From contig CM066289.1 in NCBI GenBank assembly GCA_033816765.1, positions 1,550,001-1,614,000 of the forward strand: a stretch of DNA of 64,000 nt. The letters are read 5' to 3'. Below are positions 22,650-35,180 of this stretch, in pieces (position 1 is the first letter of the stretch; every line of letters starts with the position of its first letter). This stretch comes from Nothopassalora personata. Taxonomy: Eukaryota; Ascomycota; Dothideomycetes; Mycosphaerellales; Mycosphaerellaceae. The notes beneath the pieces were generated by a model, which worked only from the letters and a program-made list of their open reading frames with translations, ran no database searches and was not told the origin of the DNA. A program made the position numbers and the translations under genes.

Positions 22650-25150
22650 CTTGCTATATATAAATAAAAGTATAGTTAATTCCTAGAAACCTCCCTTAGA
22701 GGATATAGTTTCGTAACTTTAGTTTTATAAGCTAATCTATAAGCTACTCTATAGTAGGGATGTACTTAACTATAATTAAGCCTTCTTTATAAACCTGTCT
22801 ATAAAAGTAGTTCCTAAGTCTAATATATTTAGTTCTTTTATAGTTAGTGTAATCTCTAACTAGCTTAATAGTAGACTAGTTATCTATAAAGATCTTAAAG
22901 GCTTAAGCCTTATAGTTAGTTATTTTCTAGGTTTTATAGAGTAGATTTCTTAACTATATTACTTCCCTATAGTATTTAGTTAAAGCTATATACTCTACTT
23001 TAGTACTTAATAGTACTATCTCCTTCTATAGGTTAGACTTCTAGATAACAGGACCTCTAGCTATTTTAACTAGGAGTCCTAAGGTTAATCTACCTATTAG
23101 ATCTATAGAGAAATTAGAGTCTATATAGATCTCTAGCTTTAGGGATTGTATCTTTCTAAAGATTAGGCACTTATTAATTATCCTAGCAATATATCTCTAA
23201 ATATGCTTTGCTATAGCAATATACTCTACTAAAGGATTAGCTAAGAATTTAGCTAAGTGGTTTATTATATAGGAGATGTCTAGCCTTATCTAGTTAGCTA
23301 GGTACTAGAGTTCCCTAATTAATATATTAAATAGATTATAATCCTATATATTACATTACACTTTATAAGCTTTATATAGGCGGTTAAGGGGATACTTAAC
23401 ACTTTTAGCTAAGTCTAGGCTATGTTTCTAAAGTTTCTCTAAAGTATAGTACTTTTAGGAGATATAGAGATCTTTATTCTTTTTACTCTTTAGTTATATA
23501 CCTAGGAAGAGGTTAGTATTAACTGTTTTAATAGAGTACTTCTTCTTTAGGCTAGTAATAAACTTATTAATCTTTTAGTTACTACTACTAAAGATCTAGA
23601 AGTTATCTATATATAGGAGGAAAAGGAGGTTCTCCCCCTAAAAGAGATATATATTAGAATTAAGTCTCTTTAGGCCTAGTTCTTCTAGAGCCTCCTTAGT
23701 ATTATAGTACTAGAGGTTTATAGCTTATTTTAATCTTTATAGTCCCTTCTTAATTTCTAGGACTTTATTAGATAGATCTTTCTTAATAAGCTCTACGCCT
23801 TCTAGTAGTTTAATATATAAAGACCTATTAATATTAGGGTTTATAAATACTATTTTAATATTAATCTATCTTCTCTTCTAGCTAAGAACTATATATAAGG
23901 CTAGGAGAATTCTACTTATTAGTAGCCTTAGGGTTAGAGTAAAGGTCTTAATATAGTCTATACCTTACTTTTAGGTAAATCCCTTAGCTACCTATCTAGC
24001 TCTACGCTTCTTAATAGAACTATTAGGAAGGTACTTATAATATAAGACCTATTTCCCTATAAGTAGTTTCCTACCTTTAGAAACTTTCCTAGATAAGATC
24101 TATACGATATATTCTATATTCTCTAAGAAGTTCAATTCCTTTCTAATTACTCTAATCTATTTAGCTCTATTAGGTCTATTTAATACTTTAGTTAGGGTAG
24201 TAGGATCTATAAGCTTTCTCTTCTTTATATTATCTATAGCTAATATAGCGAATACTTTCTTAAGTTTACTATAATTATAATAGGATCTATTCTATCTTAA
24301 ACTTATCCTTATTAGCTTAGGATAGACTTTAGCTTATTTAGGCTTTATAGGCTTATAAATCCTATCTCTCTTCCTCTTCCTAATATATAGGGTAGGGTAG
24401 AATAGTATTATAGCCTAGTTAGAGTCTTCTTATATAGTTAGGGCTATGTCTTCTTAGGTAGTAGGAGCTACTTCTTCTTATTATAGCTCTTTAGACTAAG
24501 GAGAAGTCCAAGGCTTATACTCTATAGGAGATTATTCCTAGAGCTATAGGGATATATCTCTAAATAGTAGTTATAAATCTTCTATTATATACTCCCCCTA
24601 AGACTAATCTTAGTTAGGAGAGTCTTATTACGAAGCGCTTTATGTTTTAGGTTAGTTACTATACTATTGTAGCTCCCCCTCTAGCTATATAGCTCCCCCT
24701 AAAGGTTTATAGGGTTAGTAACGCGCTTCTAGCGTATAAGGCGCTTTATAAGGTATATAATTACCCTTATATTTATAGTAAGGGTCCTTAGGGTTATCCT
24801 AGGGATGTCTTAGGAAGGTAACTTCTTCGTCCGGGACAGTATCTTTATTACTAGCTATAAGCTAGGAGCTCTTAATAGGCTATCCTATCTACTCCCCCTA
24901 AGCGACCTACTTACCTACCGGGATTTAATACTACGTGTTCTATAGGAAATCCTTATTAAAAGTTATATAGGGGGTATAGGCTATCTTATAGACCTATTTG
25001 CCCTTCTCCTACTATAGCTTCTATAGTAGGTAGTTAGTTAATAAACTACTATAGAATCCTATATACTACTATATATATACTTTTACGGAGAACTTTTTAG
25101 ACTTAGTATAATTATTGTTACACTATTAGAACTGCGAGGATTATAAGGGG
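22650..25150 (-). pseudogene. RIP-decayed Ty1/copia pol (integrase end, RT, RNase H)
   Basis: On the minus strand this segment reads as a copia polyprotein with stops where Trp or Gln is expected. Around 24,000-23,560 the order is GIDYIKTF..., a segment matching the DVK-AFLN region (INIKIVFINPNINRSLYIKL), then EGVELIKKDLSNK and YIDNF at the RT active site (canonical YVDD). Further toward 22,700 lies an RNase H-like part. Orientation agrees with the outer element, so this is most simply its pol. Integrase-like remains occupy about 24,800-25,150, where a gypsy-like LTR fragment interrupts. Confidence 0.65.
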
Positions 25151-25151
25151 A

Positions 25152-25248
25152 TATCGTAATATATAGTACGCCTAAGATTATTACGGTTCGGATTGAGTTA
25201 TAACGGCACGCCTAGCTATTAGCTACAGAGATCACGTGCGCCGCACGA
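25152..25248 (-). repeat. Fragment of a gypsy-1-related LTR
   Basis: The first 30 or so bases (ATAAGGGGATATCGTAATAT and the following AGTACGCC) match the 3' end of the gypsy-1 LTR in reverse complement; beyond that the sequence diverges. It marks another insertion into copia pol, probably of a related subfamily. Confidence 0.5.
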
Positions 25249-25380
25249 GATTACTCGCTTACTAGCGACTTAGTGATTCGAGATCACTCGCTTACTAGCG
25301 ACTTAGTAATTCGAGATTACTCGCTTACTAGCGACTTAGTGATTTAAGATTACTCGCTTACTAGCGATTGAGTAATTAAG
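25249..25380 (+). repeat. Four copies of a 33-bp tandem repeat
   Basis: Units start at 25249, 25282, 25315 and 25348 (core ACTCGCTTACTAGCGACTTA). The units differ only by transitions, as expected of RIP or drift after amplification. The repeat lies next to the LTR fragment and may be part of that LTR or its leader. Confidence 0.85.
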
Positions 25381-25689
25381 ACTAAGACTAGCAATATCTC
25401 TTTTATATTTAGGAACGCTAAGAATTCCTTATAGTTTCGATACGTTTAACTTACTATTCAATATTACTATTTAGAATACACTATAACCTAACCTCTACCT
25501 TACTACTACTTAGTCTTTATAAGATAAGACAGCTATTGCTTTATTACTCTCCCTTAACTTCCTATCGGCCCGAGAATAAACCCGATTAAGCTTATCTTCT
25601 TAACTTATAATATTATTAGGTTATACTAAACCTAATAGCTTTAAACGCCCTCTACGATAGGAGACCGATAGAGTAAACGGGGAACACCC

Positions 25690-25963
25690 GCCCCTAGTAA
25701 AGCAAGTAGAGCCCGACGACCTTAGACCGTAAACGATGCTATTAATGCCTTAGCTACTTATATAGGTAACGATACCCTTAAGGTTAGTAAGCTAGAATAC
25801 TACTATAGCGACCGAGACAAGTTCGACACTTAGGTCTCTTAGATAGATATGTACTTCTTATTTAACTCTATGCCTAAGAACCTTAAGCCTATCTTTACTA
25901 CTAATGTCTACTAACTACCCTATGTAGGCCTATCTAAGTTATAGTAGTATAGAGCGGCGCTTA
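25690..25963 (+). pseudogene. RIP-decayed gypsy-like gag start
   Basis: One plus-strand frame reads DRDKFDT, then a stop where Trp is expected, then IDMYFLFNSMPKNLKPIF, resembling the N-terminal part of Ty3/gypsy capsid domains. It is cut off at about 25,963 by the next insertion. Confidence 0.4.
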
Positions 25964-26120
25964 TGTAAGTAGGGGTACATGCCGGTCCCGGGACCGTGAA
26001 ATTAGATCACGTGACAAGTAGCGTAGTAGCTAGATAAATAAGAGGATTAGCGGACTTAAACCCTTATGCCCTCTACTCGAGAGGTATAAATTGAATTGTT
26101 TCCTTAATGCTACGCTTACA
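25964..26120 (+). repeat. Possible solo LTR or short terminal-inverted element
   Basis: 157 bp with ends TGTAAG and CTTACA, containing the palindrome GGTCCCGGGACC near its left end and TATAAATTG before the right end. A related palindromic stretch occurs inverted near 30,205. GCTTA lies just before it and again two bases after it, a possible duplication. The limits are uncertain. Confidence 0.35.
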
Positions 26121-29100
26121 ATGCTTAACTGCGCAGTATATATCTTAATAGCTATACTAGGTCCTACTAGCTTACCTAAATGTCTAATTAAACCTAAATA
26201 AAATTAGGGCAAGTTAGACCTAAGGGACCCCCTCTAAACCTAAGGTTAACATAACCTATTAGTCGTTAATACATTCTCCCCTATTACGAACCTGTCCTTA
26301 GGTTCTAAAGTAGTAAGCCCGGGCACTATAGGTAGCGTAGTTAGTCGCTATAAGCTAAGGTAGTCTTATAGTAGCATAATAGCTTACCCTATTATTTAGC
26401 TTAACATATAAGATGTTAGGCAATCCTAGGGCCTACTAGCGATAGTTTATAAAGATCGAAAGGATTCTTCTAATAGAGACCGTAATAGTAGCGTTAATAA
26501 CCGCGACTCGCACCCGTTGTACTATATTAACGTATGCTACGAAACTAGCGAGGGAATAGGTAGCTATGTTAGCATTAATTGAACGGACTAGATAGTCGAA
26601 TAATGCGAACGCCATTTATGAAACAAGTGAGTATTAGTACTAGTAACCTAATAAATCTAAAGACGAGTCTATCGCGTAGCTAGAAAGTTAGTTAAGGGAA
26701 GATAAGTAACTATAAGAAACAAGTAAGATCTAAGGACTAGAAGTACCCGTACCCGAAGCATTAACTAGAACTAGAACTAGAAACTAGTATCTATAGGCTA
26801 TAGCTATAGCCGGAAAATTAACTAGAAACTAGGAGCCTATAAACCTGTACTAACTACTTAGTTCCACTTATTCTTACACAACTCCTTTATCTAGACCTAC
26901 TTGTTATCGTAGCTAACACTAGTCTTATTAGACGCGTCCCTAAGCGGCTAGTTAGTAAAGTTCCTATAGTAGTTACGGAAGAAGCTCTTATTGCGCCCTT
27001 CGCTTATAAAGCATATCTACTCGAGAGTAGTAACTAAGCTAAGCTACTTATCTATTAATTTTATAGCTCGGACGCGCTACTTATACATCTTCTTATAGAA
27101 GAGCTCCGAGTCTAGGCGGACCGTAGCATTAAGCTACTTTCTAGCATTAAGAACGACTTCGTTATCGTTCTAAGACTTTAAACCCGCTAGGGCATCGGAT
27201 AGAGGGCTAATGCTACTAAGGTATATGCCCGTAGGGAAAGGATAGCTAAGTACTAGGCGTTAATGCTTAAACCCTATAGCGCTCTTACTCGGCGTCTTAA
27301 AGTTACGATAGAGGTCTATTACCTAGTGTATGCTCTAGCTTTGCTAGAGTTTAAGATAGTTATCGTCGTAGATCTCGATAAAGTAAGGGTTAATCTAACG
27401 TAGCGTCTTCTTATGTACGGCCTACCTTATTAGAACGCCTACAGTAGTTACCCGCATTTACCTAGCGCTTAGATCCTCTCTAAACTAGCTAATGCTATTT
27501 TTGCTTAGGTAGTTCTAAATCCTAACCGAGAAGAAACGCTTAAATCGGCCGTCTTCTATATAGTCGTTATTCCGGCACTACTAGATAAACTCTATAGTAT
27601 TCTCTTATTTATAAAAACCGTGTAAAAACTCCGGCCTACTAGTGCCCTCTAAGTTAAGAGAGTACAGTATATTAAGCCGGTTACTAGTCCAGTAGTTTTC
27701 AATTTCGAGGTTTAAGTCGACCCTAGTATACTATACTATAGTGTTCGCGTCACCTCCCTAATAAGCCCTATTAAAGCTAAAAATCGTAGGCCTAGGGAAG
27801 GAGATAAACCGAGTGCAGTGTTAAGGGTATAGCGCTACTTATAAGAGCTATAGCCCGGGATCTTATCGTATAATCTATTAGCTTAGAGAATACTACATGT
27901 TCTAGTAGACGCCGCCGTTACTAACCTTATTTAATTCTCGTAGGTGCTATTAGTACACGTCGAATTCTCGACTTATTATTTCTCTAACCGTTTTAATCCG
28001 CGGCGCTATGTTAGCGTTATTATACTAGTATAGTATGTTACTATTAATGTAGGTACCGGTGCTATTAAGATCGGCTTAGTTAGCTTTATTAATGCCGAAT
28101 TTGTTAAGGATCTAGTTATAGTTAGTATACGTAACGATACTACTCGTAGTGCCGATTTTACTACGAACGCGGAGGTAGCTAAGCGGGTTAATAGTCTTCT
28201 AACTACGCTTATTAGGGCAAAACTACGACCTATTTTTTACCTTATTAGCTAAAAAACTCTCACCTTTAAAGAGCTAGTCTTAGACCTTAAGCGTATGCTT
28301 ATATAGGGTATTAGCGGTAATACCGGGATTCGTAACGAAGTAGAGGGCCTTATAGTAGAAATCTCAAATATACTAATCGTACATTATAGCGCTAACCTTA
28401 CTATCCCTCTTAAGAACCTATAAGATAGCATGTTCGAGCATCTTAAGGCCCGCTATCTGGTACTTAGGTAGCTAGTTAATACTATCTACGTTAATTAAGT
28501 TTCTAAACTTAACGCTATAGTACCGCTTATTATAGGTATAGTTAGCGCGCTTAATCTAGAGGGCCTCGTCTTCTTATAGGATCTAATCCTTAAAGACTAA
28601 TACATCCCTAATTATAGCCGAAGGTAACATAGTAAGTATCGGATTGCTATTCTTAGTTAAGGCCGGAGTAGATCGTAGGGTACTAACCGGTGTACCTAGC
28701 GGACTGCCCTCGCGTATAGGTACGCTATCTAGCGTTCGGTTAGGCGAGGATCGAGTAGGCGTAGTTATACCCTTACCTATACTCTCGCCTATACGGAGCT
28801 ACTTAAGTCAACTCGACTTACGACCGCCTCTCGATAGGACTATAGGCTAGGTAGAGGCTAGTAGTAGAGTTAGCGTAGTACTCTTTACACGTCCTTTACC
28901 TTTACTACCCGGTAGTAGCTAAGGCTATTGCTAGCTAGATAGTCTAGGTTAATCTATACTATCCTCTAGGGACGCGGACTTCTTAGTAATAGTACCTTCT
29001 ATAAAGTATAGAAGGCTATCCTTATAGACGGCTAGGCGGTGTCTTCTAATAATCTCCCTACTCTTAGCCGACTACAGATTAATACTACGTGCTTTAGCCT

Positions 29101-30720
29101 CCCTATCGTACCGGGTAAGATTACTAGGCTCTAGAATTCGCTTACGATCTATACCCTTACGGCCGATCCTTATACGCTAGATTAATGCCCTCTAAATTCT
29201 ACTAACCGCCCTACTATAGTCTAGGTACTTGTTAATAAAGGCCGTAAACTAGCGGCGCCCGCTGTTAGTACTATAAAGCTCGGAGATAATACGTCGATTA
29301 AGGATCTTATTATCTATCTACTATAGCTAGTAGCAGGTAAGCGTAGCTCGAAGAGTCTTCTTACGATTATAAATCTCTAAACCGGTCTTACGAATCTTGC
29401 CGACGATAGGAAACAAGACATCGAGCTTCTTATTACTAAGGAATTTATCCTTATAGCTCTTGCCTATACCGTTCTTAACTTCCTTAAAAAACAGGTTAAC
29501 CTAGACGGAGTAGTCTTTAAATACCTTCTCGAAGCCCTTATAGAAGTTCTTTAACACCTTAACCCGCTTCTAAGGACTAAGCTCCTAGAACATAACATTA
29601 GCGGCGGACTTCGGTATGTTCGTGTTAGTAAGGATATGCTTAACGTTATCCGGTAGACGAAGGGACTTGAACAAGGTCTAAGGTAGGCGAGTAAGCCTAG
29701 TAATAGTACTAGTAAGCGCTATGCTCGAACTAGTCGGGCGTAACGAAGGACTAGCTAAAGCTATAATAACTAGGATTCGCTAGTAGTAAGATCGTAAGAG
29801 TTAGCTATCTCGTAGTGCTACTCTAGAGTATTAGTAAGCTTTAAAAGCTTAATGTCGGGGTAGGGGGCTTTAAAGAAGGTTAAGGTCGTAAAGAGAGAGG
29901 CTAAAGAACCGTCTAATAGATGTGTTAGTAGTTAGGAAGGATGTGCTAGTATAGATAGGGTGTTAGTATTTAAAGAAAAAGAGAGGAAGTAGTAGGTAGA
30001 GAGCTACGCTTAAGTATGCCTCTTAGCGTATGTCCCTATAACCGTTATAAGGTAGGAGTACCGAGACCGGTCTTATAAGTAGTAAGAGTAGTACTATTAA
30101 GGTTATACTAAAGGTCCGATAACCCTATATATAACCGAAAACCAGTACTAGTAACTACCTAGGTAAGCATTCAATAGAGGCATGCTACACTATTACGTAA
30201 TCCGATTTACTAGTCCCGGGACCGGTAAATGTAACTCTACTAACTAAGGTCTAACTAAGGTAAGAACATCCTATAAAGTGAAGTCTAGATAACCGAATTA
30301 GCTTAATAAACTAAAGAGCATGCGTAACATATGCCTAAGGGAAGTAAACTCCGTACGCTATTACTAACTAATTAGTTCTTAGCCTCGATCCTACTAAACT
30401 GTGAAATTTCGGCTATAGAAAGGTTATAAGGCCTAACCTATAGCTTCTTAGATTCCGGTTTAGGATCCGATCCCCTTTTGTTAACTCCTATAGGTAGCAC
30501 CTCTTCGTCGGTAATAGGCTCGATCTCGTTCGAATTACTACTATCTTCGCTATTAGCGACGCTATTAGCGACTTCTCCCTCCCCTATTACGAGATCGATC
30601 CTATTATCTAAGCTTAGTACTCCTATGTTATCCGGGTAAAGCTCTAGAACTAGCTTAAGGTTTTCTCGTGCCTAAACACCCTTTATTAGCGTGCTATTAA
30701 GTTCCTTAAGAATATAGGTA
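26121..30720 (-). other. RIP-degraded stretch, unrecognised element(s), mostly minus-strand frames
   Basis: About 4.6 kb with CA/TG depletion. On the minus strand long frames are readable through TAG stops: about 29,700-28,900 (KRVKVLKNFYKGFEKVFKDY and, later, KKTLRATLTCY) and about 27,750-27,000 (WTSNRLNILYSLNLEGTSR, then VHKKTLR). I find no RT, integrase, protease, zinc-knuckle or chromodomain signature in these frames. They could belong to a DNA transposon, a Helitron-like or other element, or captured sequence. From 30,300 to 30,600 the minus strand is acidic and Ser/Asn-rich. Confidence 0.4.
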
Positions 30721-30724
30721 CTTG

Positions 30725-31435
30725 ATTGATTATTCCATTAACGTGCTATTTGAGTCAAAGACTATGCAACACGGGTCTCGAGAACGAGACCAAAATTTGA
30801 GAGAAGGAGAAAAGCCCCGTCGTACCCCGGACGTAAAAACTCCTTAAAAGATGCGAGCAACGCTCGCTATTCGAACCGTAAATCGAATATATTGCGGCGT
30901 AGTACGCGCGTACCCGGTAGTCGTGTCTTGTCGAGAATTGCGGTTTGTCGCCTTGCCCCGGGCGAGACAAGTTTTGCGCCCGTGTCTCGTTCTTGTTTTA
31001 AAAAGCCAAGCCGGCCGTACCCGTACGCACCGAGCAAAATCCCAAGAAACACCCGTTGCCTCTGTTTCAATCCAGTCGCGTTCTCCGGTCTCGAGTGTAG
31101 CTCCTCGGTCGCAGTGGCCTCGCTGTCGTCCCCCCCTCGGCCTCTCTTGGTTCCAGCCGTGCAGTATACGTGGTTTGCGCCCCTAAACGCCTCTCTTGGT
31201 TCCAGCCGGCAGTTTACGTGGTTTGCCGGGACGACAGGTAGACAGCGCCTTCGTTGTTCGAGCGACGTGTACGCTATGTACGTCGCTTTCCCTTCTCGCA
31301 GTTCCGGAGTTCTTGTTTGTAGATTTTGAGCGTATCTCGTTCGTTCGGTTCGTCCGACCTGTCTTTTCTTGTTTCGAGTCGAGTAGGCTTGTATTTTTCG
31401 AGAGAGAGAGTCTTAGTTTCTCTTCGTCGTAACGA
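30725..31435 (+). repeat. LTR-like, weakly RIP-mutated leader of gypsy-3
   Basis: Unlike its surroundings this 0.7-kb stretch keeps CA and TG and is GC-richer. It lies directly upstream of the gag/protease remains of gypsy-3, and the frames in it are short and shifting. Pyrimidine-rich CTCTCTT blocks and purine GAGAGAGAG near its end suggest promoter/leader sequence. The most likely reading is the 5' LTR plus leader of gypsy-3, but no second copy is in the window to set its limits. Confidence 0.4.
31141..31226 (+). repeat. Two-copy 49-bp direct repeat
   Basis: CCTCTCTTGGTTCCAGCCG followed by GCAGT, TACGTGGTTTGC occurs at 31141-31178 and again at 31190-31226, with a one-base length difference. 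It lies in the LTR-like leader and may be a duplicated regulatory block. Confidence 0.75.
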
Positions 31436-33755
31436 AGATACTTACGTCGTCCGCCGCGTGAAGGCGCTCTCTATAGGACGACGATCGATAGCTTAGGCGA
31501 CCTCGTTAGAGTTACGATTAATCTTAACGATAAGCTCTACGAGAGAGCTATAGAACGACGATATAACTCTAAGATATCCGGAAAGGCTAGATATATACTA
31601 GGCTACGATAACCGTAATAAAGGCTTCTACGATAACTACAATAGTAAGCCTAGGGATAAACCGTACTACGGACTATAGCTAATAGAACTCGACGTTACCG
31701 AGAAAGGTCGTAAGATTAGGAATAGTAACGGGAATAGAGCATCCCGGAGTTCGAAAGAAACACGAACTTACTACGGATATAGCAAACCTAGCTACCTAGT
31801 AAGGGACTACCGCGGTAAGAATATAGTACGCCGCAAATAGTTTAACATAATGCAACCCCGAACTAGTAAATCTAAGAGTAGCGTTAGATCTTAAGGAGAT
31901 ACCGACTATACTCGGAGAGTAGGGGAGAGAGCTAGTAATAGAAGCACGACGCCTCTCCTAGACCCCTTAGAAGGACAAGGACGATACTATAGGTAGTAAA
32001 TAGTAGTTATTCTATTTAATACGAAGAACTAACTATGACAGTTTAACATAATAATACGAAGAGTCGACTACGAGATCGAATCCGAGTCTCAAAATAGTTA
32101 TAGAAGCCTTTATTAGCGATTCTATTACTAAGACTCGTGTTAAGTTCACTACGCCGCGAAGTTAGGCGTAGGGTATTAGCCTTAATAACTAAGAGGAACC
32201 CTAGGAGCGACGTATAGGCAAAACGCTACGCTCCGAGAAGTAGATATCGACGAGTCCTACTTTAACGACGATAAAAGCGATAAAGAAAACCAAGACCTAG
32301 GATAGAACGAATCGTAGTTACCGGAACTATAGGAAGAAAGTTAAGAAACTACCGGGCTAGATACTATCGAAGAAGATTAGGATCCGGAAGAATTAAGCGA
32401 AGAAGATTCCTCCGAAGGAGAAGAGAGCGACACTAACGACGACAATAAACAACTAACCTTTACGATTAATGCACCTAAGAAATTATATAATATAATCGTA
32501 TACCTATAAAGAAGGTACGAGGAATTCCTACCTAAGATAGGCGGACGAAGGATGCTATACTCTATTAAGTTTAATAAGACACTCGACACCCTACGAGGTA
32601 TAGCCTAGGGATACCTACTTATAGAAATAACCGAAAATCTAGCAACCGCTATTATAGAACGACTACCGATAGGAAGCCGAATAATAGGAACCGGATATCT
32701 TATACCGTTAGGAACATTTATATCGAATAAATTACGTAACGTAGTGCAATACGCACGCGCACTCTACTTAGAAACGTAGAAGATCTAGGAACGTTACCGA
32801 ATATAGGTACGGATATAGAAAGGCTCGCGCTAGGTTTAAGCGGAGGCCTCGAGACACGAAGTACGACGTTCTATATACGAACAGGGAAAAGGATTAACTC
32901 CCTAGGAATAAGCGACCGAAGGGAGTTATACGACATAGAAAAGGCTTAAGCATTACTAACAATAATAGTGTTTCGAACTAAGATTATCGTTAACGGGCAT
33001 AAGATAGATGCTATAATAGATTCCGGAGTAAGTGGGAACTTTACCTCCGAATTATTTATTATAAGACATAGGATCGCTACCTATAAGAAGAAAGAGGGTT
33101 ATAAATTAATTACGGTAGACGGATTATCCTTACCTAGTATAGAGCGCGAGACGATACCGCTACTACTTACTATCTAATGGTACTACGAGGAGATTATCTT
33201 AGATGTTACTAATATAGCTAGTTATAACACCGTACTAGGTATACCTTAGTTAAGAAAGTATAATCTAGTAATTAACTAGAGAGGAGGAGTACTTACATTT
33301 AGGGAATGCGATTACGTTATCGACATTTAGCCTACGTAGTAGTAGCGTTTACTAGTAGATAAGGTAAGGAAACAGCTAAACGAGATATAGCTTACGCCGA
33401 CTAGAAGGATAGAAGAACTACCTTCGACCGGGATAGACACTAGCGTAGGGCCGCCGGGTTACGAAGTTACTAGTAGTAATAGAAGTAACGTACTATCGAA
33501 GGATACTAACATCTTAGAGTTAAGTATTCCTAAGGAGTATCGTAAGTAGTCGCGACTCTTTAAAGAGGAAAGAGGTAAGGATGCCTTACCTAAGCACTAA
33601 CTATAGGATTATAAGATTAACACCTAGCTAGGGAAAGAGCCTCTATAGGGACCCCTATATTAAATGTCTAAGAAAGAGCTATAGACCCTACGAGAATAGC
33701 TAAAAGAGAAGCTAGCTAAAGGATAGATAGGAAGATCTACCTTAAGTATAGAAAC
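31436..33755 (+). pseudogene. Gypsy-3: RIP-decayed gag, protease and start of RT, truncated
   Basis: Plus-strand remains in order: basic gag region with a Cys-rich stretch near 31,780 (YYGYSKPSY where zinc-knuckle residues would stand), then retropepsin at 32968-33177 with IIDSGVSGNF, the DSGA-type active site and flap region, then the typical LGIP-LRKYNP-IN continuation (Trp codons now TAG) near 33,230, and finally the beginning of RT near 33,660-33,750. It stops exactly at the copia-2 LTR. The remainder of pol is not found on the other side of copia-2. Confidence 0.65.
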
Positions 33756-34002
33756 TGTTAAGATGTAGCATCTCAAGGGGAGCTAACAGTTAGGTTATGA
33801 TCTAATAGCCTAAGGCATCTACGATGACTCAGCTTATCGGAAGACACCTTCTCTCCCCTTTAGCTTAGATAGACATCTAACACAATCAACACATTGGTTC
33901 CTAATATATTGCTGCATGCCCTGTGGCTATTAGCTAGTTGAAGATTAATCTCTTACTCCACTCCGCTGCTAACTACGTATCCTATTAGGTCTTAACTTAA
34001 CA
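33756..34002 (+). repeat. 5' LTR of copia-2
   Basis: 247 bp, TGTTAAGATG to CTTAACA. It is nearly co-linear with 46532-46778, differing by transitions; this copy retains more TG and CA. Confidence 0.88.
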
Positions 34003-35180
34003 GGTTATAAGCCCGGGTTTATGCAGGAGTAAGAGCAACCTATATTAGTATAGGTTACTTATATCCCTTACTATTATAGCAGAAAACATCTAGGAAGCAG
34101 AAGTCTACCCTATCTGTCCTATTAGGGAGCTTAGTTTAATACTAAGTAATAGGTAATCTAGAAAAGGACTCTATGCGGCTTACTATAAGCTAATACCTTA
34201 AAGATACTCTACAGGTAGAACTGCATCGAGATACTATTAAGAAGGACTTTAAGTAAGTCATTTAGAACTCTACTAGGAGAGACAGACCTGTGTCCTAGCT
34301 CCGAGACTATACCGCTCTTTCTTTACCCTACTAAGTAGGCCTTAGTATCTACACCTACTATTCTACACTAAAAGCCTTAGTAGGACCTAAGCCACTTTAA
34401 AGCATATACACCTTGTTTCATTACATTCAATTCATTATAGATTTACACTAAGAGAAAGGAAAAGAGAAGGGGAACAAAATCCCAATTCTTAGGAGAGACA
34501 ACTAGAAGAGATAGTTCAACCTTCAAAGATACAAGATAGAGAGCTAGTTAGTATTCTTTGCAATTGATAACCTATTAGAAGTGTTATTTAACAACATTAA
34601 GGGCAAGAACCTAAGACTCTAGGAAGAGACTAAGATTAAAGAGATCCTTAATGCACTAACATAGACAAAACAAAATGTAGCTTGCAACTTTAGTATCCTA
34701 AGTAGGATTACAGAAGAAGATGAATTTAAGCTTAAGGGCTCTTACGAATCTAGAAAAGCTGCTAAGATATAGGTGCATCTCTAGAACAAGTACAGCTAGG
34801 TGTTACTAACCTATGTATATAAGCTTATAAAACAGTTTATAAACTTTGAGATGAGTGAAGAGTTCACTATTAGATCTACATAGGCACACCTAGTGTCTCT
34901 TAGAAGGAGGATTGCTAATGTTAACCTAGAGGGCCAGCACTATAGGAAAGCTAATGTAAGAATAACCTAGCTTTTAAGCTTACTGCCACCTAACTACTAT
35001 GTAGCTAGGGATACTATTATGGCTTAGCTAAAGATAGATCACGAAAGGACCTTAAAGATCCTTAAGGCTTAAGAGGCTAGATTAAATCCCTCTAAGGCTA
35101 AGTATAGTATAGCAGCTACCTAGGTTAGGCCCTTAGGTAAGGTAAGATCACTTTCCTACCTTCTCTATAAGAAGGACTAT

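Noticed and set aside
25238..25380. CRISPR-like regular repeats
   Set aside because: The 33-bp units are directly adjacent without spacers, in a fungal genome, beside an LTR fragment; this is a tandem repeat.
28644..28850. 68-codon plus-strand frame in the decayed zone
   Set aside because: It is short, has no motif and no continuation in frame; the more consistent signal there is on the minus strand.
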